Assembly (NCBI RefSeq): GCF_026222555.1
Contig: NZ_CP098511.1
Location: forward strand, 3,515,501 to 3,579,500
Length of the DNA: 64,000 bases
DNA from: Aquimarina sp. ERC-38
GTDB taxonomy: Bacteria > Bacteroidota > Bacteroidia > Flavobacteriales > Flavobacteriaceae
Direction: 5' to 3'
Numbering within the stretch: position 1 is the first letter of the stretch; every line of letters begins with the position of its first letter. Both the position numbers and the translations under genes were made by a program. The notes under the pieces are model-generated. The model worked only from the letters and a program-made list of their open reading frames with translations, made no database searches and had not been told where the DNA came from. This document shows, piece by piece, positions 57,064-64,000 of the stretch.

Positions 57064-58448
57064 GTGTAAATTAAACTCTGTCTGAGTTATTTTTTCTTAT
57101 CCATTTCAAAATTAGTCGAAACTTATTTTCGACTGATTTTGGAATGCGACCTAGCGTCAGCGACACGTTTTGATTGGTTTTTACCAATATCCAGGTTTAT
57201 CCTATCCTCAAAGATAATATAAAGTTGCTGTATGGTAGAGTTCCAGTTGTGCAGAGGGCTTGTCCACTTTTTCTGGATGTTCATCGTAGCAAGGTAAACG
57301 AGCTTGAGCAGTGCCATATCATTTGTAAAGGCACCCTTGGTCTTGGTTACTTTGCGTACCTGGCGATGGTACCCCTCTACAGCGTTCGTGGTATAGATGA
57401 TTTTTCTAATAGGTGCTGTATACTTAAAGTACTGTGATAGATGCTCCCAGTTGTTTTGCCAACTTTGAATGACTACCGGATATTTTTCTTCCCACTTGCC
57501 CGATAGCTTTTCCAGTTCATCCTCTGCCACTTGTTTATTTGTTGCCCGATAGACTTTTTTAAGGTCCCTCATAAATTCCTTTTGATCCTTTGAAGCTATA
57601 TACTTTAAGGAGTTACGTATTTGGTGAACGATACAAAGTTGAACCTCAGCTTTGGGGAAAACACCGAGTATCGCATTAGTAAATCCTTTTAGGTTATCGG
57701 TACAGGCTATCAAAATATCTTCAAGCCCCCTATTGTTAAGGTCGGTGAGTACCTGCAACCAGAAGTTAGCACCTTCGCTCTCAGATAAGTATATCCCTAG
57801 TATTTCTTTTTGCCCCTCTTTGTTAATTCCCAAGATGTTGTAAAGTGCCTTGTGAACGATCTTCCCTTCTACTTTAACCTTGTAGTGCATAGCATCTAAC
57901 CAGACGATGCAGTATAAAGGTTCTAGAGGACGGTTCTGCCATGCTTTTACATCCGGAATGATCTTATCTGTAATCTGGCTTAGCACGGTATGGGAGATCT
58001 CTGTGTCGTACATCTCTTTGATGTGTGAAGAGATATCACGGTAGCTCATCCCCAGGCCATAGAGACCGATTATTTTATCTGAAAGGTTGTCTGCCAGGAT
58101 ACTTTGCCGCTTTTTGACCAGCTCTGGTTCAAAGCTACTGAGACGATCTTGAGGGGTTTCAATATCAAAAGTCCCAAAACCGCTCTTGATGGTCTTCTTG
58201 CCCTTGCCATTACGTTTGTTTCCTTTGGAACGTTCAACATCGTCCAGGTGACCTTCCATCTCAGACGCTAAAGCCTTCTCAATAAAACTTTTAAGCATTA
58301 GTGCAAAAGCACCATCTTTACTAAAAAGACTCTTACCAGACATAAATTGCTCTAGTGCCTTCTTCTCTAATTCTTGTTGTTCTTGTGTTGTCATAATATC
58401 TCATTAAAATTAAACTAAAATTTTAATCAGACAGAGTACGGTTTACAC
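57064..58448 (-). mobile_element. IS256-family insertion sequence
   Basis: About 1385 bp around one transposase gene. The ends are inverted repeats: GTGTAAATTAAACTCTGTCTGA at the left, read inward (the long version is split in bases 5-11), and GTGTAAACCGTACTCTGTCTGA at the right. No clear 8-9 bp target duplication: left flank TTTAGGTA, right flank TCTCTTAT. It lies between the converging 3' ends of two secreted-protein genes, so it breaks neither. A near copy of one end occurs at 12.5 kb. Confidence 0.85.
57123..58394 (-). CDS. IS256-family transposase
   Basis: 423 residues of the Transposase_mut (MULE-like) family. The N-terminal HMM region contains GFGTFDIETPQDR near 73-85; first catalytic aspartate in VWLDAMHYKVK near 168-178, second in IACTDNLKGF near 232-241, glutamate in TNAVEGYHRQVRKVTKTKG near 340-358. 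The gene is uninterrupted, so the element could be active. Its start at 58394 lies 54 bp inside the right inverted repeat. Confidence 0.95.
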   Translation of the reverse strand: MTTQEQQELEKKALEQFMSGKSLFSKDGAFALMLKSFIEKALASEMEGHLDDVERSKGNKRNGKGKKTIKSGFGTFDIETPQDRLSSFEPELVKKRQSILADNLSDKIIGLYGLGMSYRDISSHIKEMYDTEISHTVLSQITDKIIPDVKAWQNRPLEPLYCIVWLDAMHYKVKVEGKIVHKALYNILGINKEGQKEILGIYLSESEGANFWLQVLTDLNNRGLEDILIACTDNLKGFTNAILGVFPKAEVQLCIVHQIRNSLKYIASKDQKEFMRDLKKVYRATNKQVAEDELEKLSGKWEEKYPVVIQSWQNNWEHLSQYFKYTAPIRKIIYTTNAVEGYHRQVRKVTKTKGAFTNDMALLKLVYLATMNIQKKWTSPLHNWNSTIQQLYIIFEDRINLDIGKNQSKRVADARSHSKISRK

Positions 58449-58654
58449 TCTCTTATTTATTAAATTAATTTTAATGTTATTTAATTTATATTAAATATGT
58501 AGACTTATGGATATTAATAATTCTATGTAAAACACTAATATCAACGTTTATGTTATAAGATGTATTGAACTCTTTATAATATAACGAAATAGCATATCAT
58601 TATTTTTATAGAACTATGTGCTTTCCTTAATTAAAACTAATATTCATTCTAAAT

Positions 58655-61450
58655 TTACTTTTTAATAAACATTTTAGAATTTGACTCACCGTTACTTAAT
58701 ATTCTAACAAAGTAACTACCATTGGGCAATACATTAGTATTAATCAATATCTTATTATTGTTAATACCTTCTAATCTCTCTATTAAAAGTCTTCCTTGCA
58801 AATCAAAAATTTGAATTTGATATTTTTCAACTAAATTTTGGTTCATCTGTACTATTAATTTATCCTGAACAGGATTCGGATATAACCAAAAATCTTCGTT
58901 TATATTCTTATTATTTTTTTCGATATTGGATGTTTTATTTTTTTTGATTGAAGATGTACAACTTCTAATGACCCTAACATTATCAATATATAAAAGATTA
59001 CCAATTGTAGTAGCTTTTGTAGGGAAAAAATTAATTTGAGAAATACCGGAGTCGTTTGCTACAAAATCAAATTGGTATCGATCATATGAAGCTGTTTTAA
59101 CGTCTGTTCCGTATTTCGTATTGCTAGCCAAACATACGTAAGAATCAGCATTCTTTCCAGTAGAAGTATTAATACTTTTACCATCAAAGCTAAAAGTATA
59201 CGTTTCTCCTGGTATTAAATTATCTAACAGTAAATGATATTCACTCCATCCTGCTGTATTCGATTTAATTTGAACAGCATAATCACCTGAACTGGAATCG
59301 TCAGTCAATTTTATAGTAGCGGTATTATGTCTTATCCAATTAGTTAACTCATCTTTTTCTACATTTGCGTTGGTTGGATCTTGTTTTGCAAATAAATTGA
59401 TAGGTAATAATTTAAAGTTATCTACCCATAGAGTAGCCAACGCCTCACCATCGTCATTATTTAAAGTAGGATAAAAATATATGGTTTTATTTGCATATAA
59501 AGAATTTGGTTCGGCTGAACCTGTTCTAAAGCGAATACGATAATTCTCATAATCAGCGCTAGTTATGTAAACTCCCCTTTTTTTAATATCATACGTTACA
59601 TACGCGGATCCTCTAAAGTTACCAGTGCTATTTAAACTTTTAGCATCGAAAAATAATAAATATTCTGTATTCGGAGTTAGTTTAGAAAATTCATATTTTC
59701 CATTACCCCAACTTTTTACGTTTGCTTTTAATTTTACTGCATAAGAACTAGAAAAAGCTTCTCTAACTGTTTCTAAAGTAACTTGACTATCTTTTGTCCA
59801 GTTAGTACTAAGGGCGGAACTTTCATTTTTAATACTCGTGGGATCGCTTTGTGTAAATTCATATTCATTACAATTTGTATAGCATGGTATAGCAAAACTT
59901 CCGTAATCCACCTGATTATAAAATTCTTCAATATTAGTATATCCATCCCCATCGCAGTCATCGTTGTAGGATTGCGATAAATCCCCGAAAACGCGTATTT
60001 CCCAAGCATCAGACATACCATCCTTATCAGTATCATAATTAGCATCCCGTCTAACCATTTTAAATTTAGGTAGTTTCCATTTTTTAGTATTATTAGCGTC
60101 GTACCATTGATTCATAGTTATAGTTCTCAAAAATATCATATCTAAACTATCAGAGTCTCTTTCTATAAATCCACCTTCTGTAATAAAGCTATTTGCTCCT
60201 GCATTTCCGGAAGTTAAAACTTGAGTAAAAGCTTCTTGCGCACTTTTAACCTGGTATTTATTCGGAAAATTATTCTTATGTTCAGATTCTACAAAAAAAT
60301 CAGAAGAAACTGGTCTGGTTAATTCAAGTCCAAACTTTCCACCATTTATGGGTACTACATCAATTTCAGCCCAAATTGTATCATTACTTTTTACCTCATC
60401 ACCGTCTAAAATTCCCTGATAATAATTTCTGTGACTATATATTAACGGATAACCACCGTTATTGTCATCTACATCTCTATCAATATGACTCCAACCTTTT
60501 TTTTCGTTTGGAAAAAGGCGTACATTATCCTGATAAGAATAATAGTTTGATATGTGATTAAGATTTAATCCTCTACTCACATTTGAGTTTTTTGTCGGAG
60601 TATTATGGATTATGTTATTTATGATTTCTCCATTTCCTTCAAAAGACATATTTGGAGTTCGATTAACAGAATTAAAAATGTTTTGCAGGATGGAGATATT
60701 CTTAATTTTATCTGCAAGAATACTATCATTTTTATTTACACCAAAAACACATCCAGTATTGGAATCGGCAACTATATTATTAGAGAAAGTAAAGTTTCCA
60801 CCTGGTCCAAAATTCCCATTAGCATAATCGTCAGTTGCACCTAAAGTAAAAGCTTTATCTTGTGCAAATGAAAAAGAGCAATGATCTACAATTGAATTAT
60901 TTGCTCCAGCCAATAGTAAACCGTAAGTAAAATTATCGTCTGATGTATCTAGAAGTCCATTTTTATTAAAAATTGGTCGACTTTTTATAAAACGAATTAT
61001 TAAATTTTGGTTGTTTCCATTCCTACCATCAAACCTAAGATTTCCTCCGGTTATCGTGACTCCACCTTGAGGAGCAGATTGTCCAAAGATAGTTTTATTG
61101 TTAATATTGGGGATTCCACTAAAACCAAAATCTTTATTTGTTCCACCAGTATCAAGATTTATAACCATAGAACGATCAAATATAATATAAGCAGGATTGG
61201 GATGTTGTAGAGCGGCATAAAGCCCGCCAGTATAATGTGCATCAGTTTTACTAGCTGCACTGTGAAATGTTAATGGTACTTTTCTCTTGTCCGTATTAAC
61301 AATTATTAAATCTCCTCCTCTACCTCCGGATGCCTTTGATCCTGCTCCAAAGGCTGTAGGAAAAGCTTTTAATGGGGAATTGTAACCATTCTGCGAAATT
61401 ATTTGACTTGAATAAATAATAAACATAATAATTAAGTGATAAATTTTCAT
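58655..61450 (-). CDS. Secreted pectate-lyase-like beta-helix protein, T9SS sorting
   Basis: 931 residues. Signal peptide MKIYHLIIMFIIYSSQIISQ. A pectate-lyase-like beta-helix covers about 25-420, with ASGGRGGDLIIVNT near 41, NLIIRFIKSRP near 150 and NSIVDHCSFSFAQDKAF near 180, the pattern of the PL1/PL-like family. A calcium-binding segment DTDKDGMSDAWE is near 472. Two carbohydrate-binding-like modules follow near 540-690 and 690-830, and a sorting domain starts FWLYPNPVQDKLIVQ near 857. It is likely a polysaccharide lyase; I have not placed the catalytic arginine. It converges with the 53726 gene; the IS lies between. Confidence 0.85.
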   Translation of the reverse strand: MKIYHLIIMFIIYSSQIISQNGYNSPLKAFPTAFGAGSKASGGRGGDLIIVNTDKRKVPLTFHSAASKTDAHYTGGLYAALQHPNPAYIIFDRSMVINLDTGGTNKDFGFSGIPNINNKTIFGQSAPQGGVTITGGNLRFDGRNGNNQNLIIRFIKSRPIFNKNGLLDTSDDNFTYGLLLAGANNSIVDHCSFSFAQDKAFTLGATDDYANGNFGPGGNFTFSNNIVADSNTGCVFGVNKNDSILADKIKNISILQNIFNSVNRTPNMSFEGNGEIINNIIHNTPTKNSNVSRGLNLNHISNYYSYQDNVRLFPNEKKGWSHIDRDVDDNNGGYPLIYSHRNYYQGILDGDEVKSNDTIWAEIDVVPINGGKFGLELTRPVSSDFFVESEHKNNFPNKYQVKSAQEAFTQVLTSGNAGANSFITEGGFIERDSDSLDMIFLRTITMNQWYDANNTKKWKLPKFKMVRRDANYDTDKDGMSDAWEIRVFGDLSQSYNDDCDGDGYTNIEEFYNQVDYGSFAIPCYTNCNEYEFTQSDPTSIKNESSALSTNWTKDSQVTLETVREAFSSSYAVKLKANVKSWGNGKYEFSKLTPNTEYLLFFDAKSLNSTGNFRGSAYVTYDIKKRGVYITSADYENYRIRFRTGSAEPNSLYANKTIYFYPTLNNDDGEALATLWVDNFKLLPINLFAKQDPTNANVEKDELTNWIRHNTATIKLTDDSSSGDYAVQIKSNTAGWSEYHLLLDNLIPGETYTFSFDGKSINTSTGKNADSYVCLASNTKYGTDVKTASYDRYQFDFVANDSGISQINFFPTKATTIGNLLYIDNVRVIRSCTSSIKKNKTSNIEKNNKNINEDFWLYPNPVQDKLIVQMNQNLVEKYQIQIFDLQGRLLIERLEGINNNKILINTNVLPNGSYFVRILSNGESNSKMFIKK

Positions 61451-62145
61451 TTTATTAAAATTTAAATTAACATATAACTAAAAGTCGATGTTAGTTTTAA
61501 AATGTTACTTAATAAATTCATAAATAAACCTAACCGTAAAATTTTATTATATGATTAGCAAGGTATGAGTGATTTGTAATATTCAAGTTCTTTCTTTTAT
61601 GATGATCAACTTCTTTGCCATCCCATTAGAAGTAAGTATAGCTATCGGCAAAATCCATATTAAATATATCTCGACAACACTTGAAGTCTCAAGGAATTTG
61701 TTCCGCAATTTTTCTTAATTTGAGATAGATACTATTTATAATGATAATAGTGAAAAAAGCTTAAATAGTACCATATTGTGAAATAAAATTCTTACCAGTA
61801 TATAGATCAGTGAACCTCTATTTTTGACTTATAAGTAAAGTATAGCTTTTCCAACTATGAGAATTATATGTTATATATTACGACTAAACTCAGGAAGGTA
61901 TATACAATTAATATTTCTTTCACATATTTCTCATATAGAATACATAGAGATTATTTTAGTTTGATTATTTTTTTGACTATACAAATTTCTGACAATCTTT
62001 ATTTTATCATTAAAAGTTGAAGAAACCTTATTATAGTTTATAGACTTTATCCTTGAAATTATTAAGCGTAAAAACTTACATTTGTTATTTAAAATAGTAC
62101 AGTCATATGTTTAAGAATAACAATCCATAGTTCATTAATTAAATT
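61451..62145. other. Intergenic stretch, nothing recognised
   Basis: 695 bp of very AT-rich DNA between the divergent lyase-like gene and the acetyltransferase gene. It has no credible reading frame and no obvious repeat of the families listed elsewhere. Confidence 0.45.
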
Positions 62146-62682
62146 ATGAAACAAATAATAAAAACTGATCTCTATAGATATAAGCAACATACCTCAATCT
62201 TAAAGGGTTTACTTATACCTGGTTTTAGATACACGTATTTTCTTCGAAAAGCTTCGCAATATAAAAAACTATCAGTTCTAGGTCTACTATATCGATTTAT
62301 TCATAGAAGATTAGGGTATAAATTTGGTTTTCAAATTCCACCTAATACAAAAATTGGGAAGGGTTTATTCCTAGGTCATTTTGGTACCGTTGTCATAAAT
62401 GAACAGGTAACCATTGGTAATTATTGTAATATAGCACATACGGTAACCATTGGTCGCGCTAGTAGAGGTAAACTACAGGGAAGTCCAACTATTGGTAACC
62501 AGGTATGGATTGGAACAGGAGCAGTTATCGTAGGTAAAATATCAATTGGTTCTGATGTAATAATTGCTCCTAATGCTTATGTAAATATGAATATTCCCGA
62601 GCATTCTATAGTTATTGGAAACCCTGCAAAAATTATTAAAAAAGATAATCCTACTAAGGGATACATTAATCATATTCTTTAA
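62146..62682 (+). CDS. Serine acetyltransferase-like hexapeptide protein (polysaccharide type)
   Basis: 178 residues with a left-handed beta-helix near 65-165: NTKIGKGLFLGHFGTVVINE, then VTIGNYCNIAHTVTIGRA, GNQVWIGTGAVIVGKISIGSDVIIAPNAYV near 122-151. This matches WcaB/CysE-like acyltransferases found in polysaccharide clusters rather than metabolic CysE, since the helical N-terminal domain is short. It could acetylate a sugar of the polymer. It cannot be called PglD from what is visible. Confidence 0.8.
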   Translation: MKQIIKTDLYRYKQHTSILKGLLIPGFRYTYFLRKASQYKKLSVLGLLYRFIHRRLGYKFGFQIPPNTKIGKGLFLGHFGTVVINEQVTIGNYCNIAHTVTIGRASRGKLQGSPTIGNQVWIGTGAVIVGKISIGSDVIIAPNAYVNMNIPEHSIVIGNPAKIIKKDNPTKGYINHIL

Positions 62683-63054
62683 AATTGGATAGCTTCTTTA
62701 TATGTAATAACTAAAAAAGTTCACAACATAATTGAAGAATTATTGGAAGATAAAAGTTGAATAGAATAAACAAAAATATTTCCTGTTTTGATATTGCAGA
62801 CTATACATATGCATATAGCTCCAGGTTATAAAGAACTTTACTAAGAATACTATTAAACAGAAGTATTTTTTACTGGTGGGGCTAAGACAACCTATCAAGT
62901 AACTATTAAAATTTAAAAGTAAGTAAACATAGTTCTACTTTAATAAATCCGTTTGTAAGTCCGGTTGAATGCGTTTCAAAAATAAACTGTTCTCAAGAAT
63001 AATAAGTGTTAAAATTAACAGGTTATAACTTTTTACAAATATAAAATTTTGATA

Positions 63055-63220
63055 ATGAAGTGGTTTAAACTTTTCTGATTGAAGCGAAAAATAGGTATTT
63101 TTTGCTTAATTGAAATCATTTTTCAGTTGCATAGCCGTAGCTACGGAACTTAAAAATGATAAAAAGTAAGTGAAAAAGAACATTTTGCAGCCAATTAAGG
63201 AAAGTTTAAACAACTTCAAT
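63055..63220. repeat. 166 bp palindromic MITE-like element
   Basis: The two halves are imperfect inverted copies. Outer ends: ATGAAGTGGTTTAAACTTTTC and the reverse complement of the right end ATTGAAGTTGTTTAAACTTTC. Next come paired TCATTTTT-C-AGTT / AACTTAAAAATGA, and the center CCGTAGCTACGG is a perfect palindrome. There is no reading frame. The element could fold as one long hairpin. No flanking duplication is clear. Confidence 0.7.
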
Positions 63221-63252
63221 ATGTATAAATCATACATAATATGTAAAATGAA

Positions 63253-63260
63253 TATATTTG
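63253..63260 (+). promoter_or_regulatory. Promoter -7 box of the glycosyltransferase gene
   Basis: TATATTTG, an exact TAnnTTTG match, 75 bp before the ATG. No TTG is found at a 19 bp distance upstream. Confidence 0.4.
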
Positions 63261-63335
63261 TGCATTTGTAACAAGCTTTATTAGTATTACAACTAAAAAG
63301 GTTACTAAGACCTCAGAATTCTATGAATTATATTT

Positions 63336-64000
63336 ATGACAAATAAAATTATTCGAGTAACTACAGTACCTGGTTCACTTAATAAACTTTTAAAAGGACA
63401 GCTAAGGTTTATGAGTAAACATTTTGAAGTTATAGCTATATCTAGCAGAAAAGATTCAGTTACATCAACCTCTGGTATTAGTAATGTAGCTATCAATGAA
63501 GATGTGGAGGTTTATTCAGTAGAAATGACTAGAAAGATCACTCCGATTCAGGATTTAAAAGCAGTTTATCAACTTTATAGAATTTTTAGAAAAGAGAAAC
63601 CAGATATAGTACATAGTCACACGCCTAAAGCTGGTACTGTTGCTATGATAGCAGCAAAACTTGCAGGAGTCCCGCAAAGGCTTCATACCATAGCCGGCTT
63701 ACCTTTGTTAGTTACAACAGGATTTAAACGCACTCTATTGGATACGGTAGAAAAAGTTACTTATGGTTGTGCGACAAAAATATATCCGAATTCCTTTGGA
63801 CTGAAAGATATTATAATAGCAGCGCAATTTACTAAACCTAGTAAATTAAAAGTTATTGGAAGGGGAAGTTCTAATGGTATTGATACCACTTATTTTTCAC
63901 CTAATTCTATTTCTAATGATGATAGAAAGAGTCTTAAAAAGCAACTTGATATTTCAGAAGACGATTTTGTTTTTATCTATTTAGGAAGGATTACTGGAGA
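63336..64000 (+). CDS. Glycosyltransferase family 4 (PglA-like), cut by the right edge
   Basis: 221 codons visible from ATG at 63336. N-terminal GT-B fold: VTTVPGSLNKLLKGQLRFM near 8-26, PDIVHSHTPKAGTVAMIAAK near 89-108 (a GT4 hallmark), HTIAGLPLL near 117-125, then VIGRGSSNGIDTTYF near 176 and YLGRITGE at the edge. This resembles glycosyltransferases that add the second sugar of a lipid-linked unit, such as PglA. It would follow the PglC-like transferase in the pathway. The C-terminus, with the E(x7)E motif, is missing. Confidence 0.88.
   Translation, partial: MTNKIIRVTTVPGSLNKLLKGQLRFMSKHFEVIAISSRKDSVTSTSGISNVAINEDVEVYSVEMTRKITPIQDLKAVYQLYRIFRKEKPDIVHSHTPKAGTVAMIAAKLAGVPQRLHTIAGLPLLVTTGFKRTLLDTVEKVTYGCATKIYPNSFGLKDIIIAAQFTKPSKLKVIGRGSSNGIDTTYFSPNSISNDDRKSLKKQLDISEDDFVFIYLGRITG

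Larger units (their letters stand above)
62683..63335. other. Intergenic stretch with a palindromic element
   Basis: 653 bp without a gene. It holds a 166 bp palindromic element (63055-63220, separate entry), an ATGTAT-AAATC-ATACAT inverted repeat (63220-63236) and a TATATTTG -7 box at 63253-63260 ahead of the glycosyltransferase gene. Confidence 0.5.

Noticed and set aside
57056..58460. Target-site duplication of the IS256 element
   Set aside because: The flanks TTTAGGTA and TCTCTTAT do not match; shifting the end by a few bases gives at best six of eight matches.
62146..62682. Calling the hexapeptide protein PglD
   Set aside because: It looks like the CysE/WcaB type and lacks the N-terminal PglD nucleotide-sugar domain.
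1..64000. tRNA and rRNA genes
   Set aside because: No cloverleaf-type sequence with a conserved T-arm or rRNA block was recognised by eye; a tRNA search tool would be decisive.

Overview
This 64 kb window reads as chromosome of a marine-type member of the Flavobacteriaceae (Bacteroidota), possibly close to Aquimarina; the genus is an inference. The support is low GC throughout, genes of the type IX secretion system (PorQ) and its C-terminal sorting domains, a bacillithiol gene (BshA), menaquinone genes, flavobacterial -7 promoter boxes of the form TAnnTTTG, and very few Shine-Dalgarno sequences.

Layout. 1-5.5 kb: a gluconokinase/6-phosphogluconate dehydrogenase fusion that runs off the left edge, a large FAD/Fe-S oxidoreductase and a small outer-membrane barrel. 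5.8-7.6 kb: an AT-rich two-gene cassette, an SMC/OLD-like ATPase and a DUF4276 protein, which looks like an uncharacterised ATPase-TOPRIM defence-type module. 7.6-14 kb: housekeeping genes bshA, rnpB (RNase P RNA) and dnaX (with an A10 slippage site suited to making a gamma subunit), then miaE, a YhhN-like membrane protein, a PPOX-fold stress protein and a decayed GlcG/HbpS gene. 14-18.5 kb: menaquinone cluster menE, CPBP protease, menC and menA on the minus strand. 19.1-21.0 kb: a complete group II intron. 21.5-39 kb: membrane proteins, a 7TM-HD phosphodiesterase, thiolase, an NlpC/P60 peptidase, a TetR-SDR pair with matching palindromic operators, an OmpA/TSP3 protein, cysE-cysM, recQ, MOSC, a TruA-like enzyme and a BON-LysM protein, ending in a triple tandem hairpin repeat. 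39-44.5 kb: porQ-cmk, lon and a GIN-domain protein.

44.7-64 kb is an extracellular or capsular polysaccharide region. It holds a CpsB/YwqE-type phosphatase, a Wzc-like tyrosine autokinase, a Wza-like export lipoprotein, a PglF/WbpM-like 4,6-dehydratase, a PglE-like aminotransferase and a PglC-like initiating sugar transferase. Two large secreted beta-helix proteins with type IX sorting domains follow, facing each other with an IS256-family element between their 3' ends, then a hexapeptide acetyltransferase and a glycosyltransferase cut by the right edge. The genes fit one system: make a UDP-4-amino-4,6-dideoxy sugar, start a lipid-linked repeat unit, elongate and export it, and perhaps remodel the polymer outside the cell.

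Non-coding DNA is unusually structured. A family of about 220-245 bp MITE-like repeats with ends resembling ACATTAGTGTCCGGTTAA occurs five times (11.6, 21.2, 29.1, 45.5 and 52.3 kb). There is also a 166 bp palindromic element at 63.1 kb, a perfect 41 bp palindrome before porQ, and a lone IS256-like end at 12.5 kb. No tRNA, rRNA or CRISPR array was seen.
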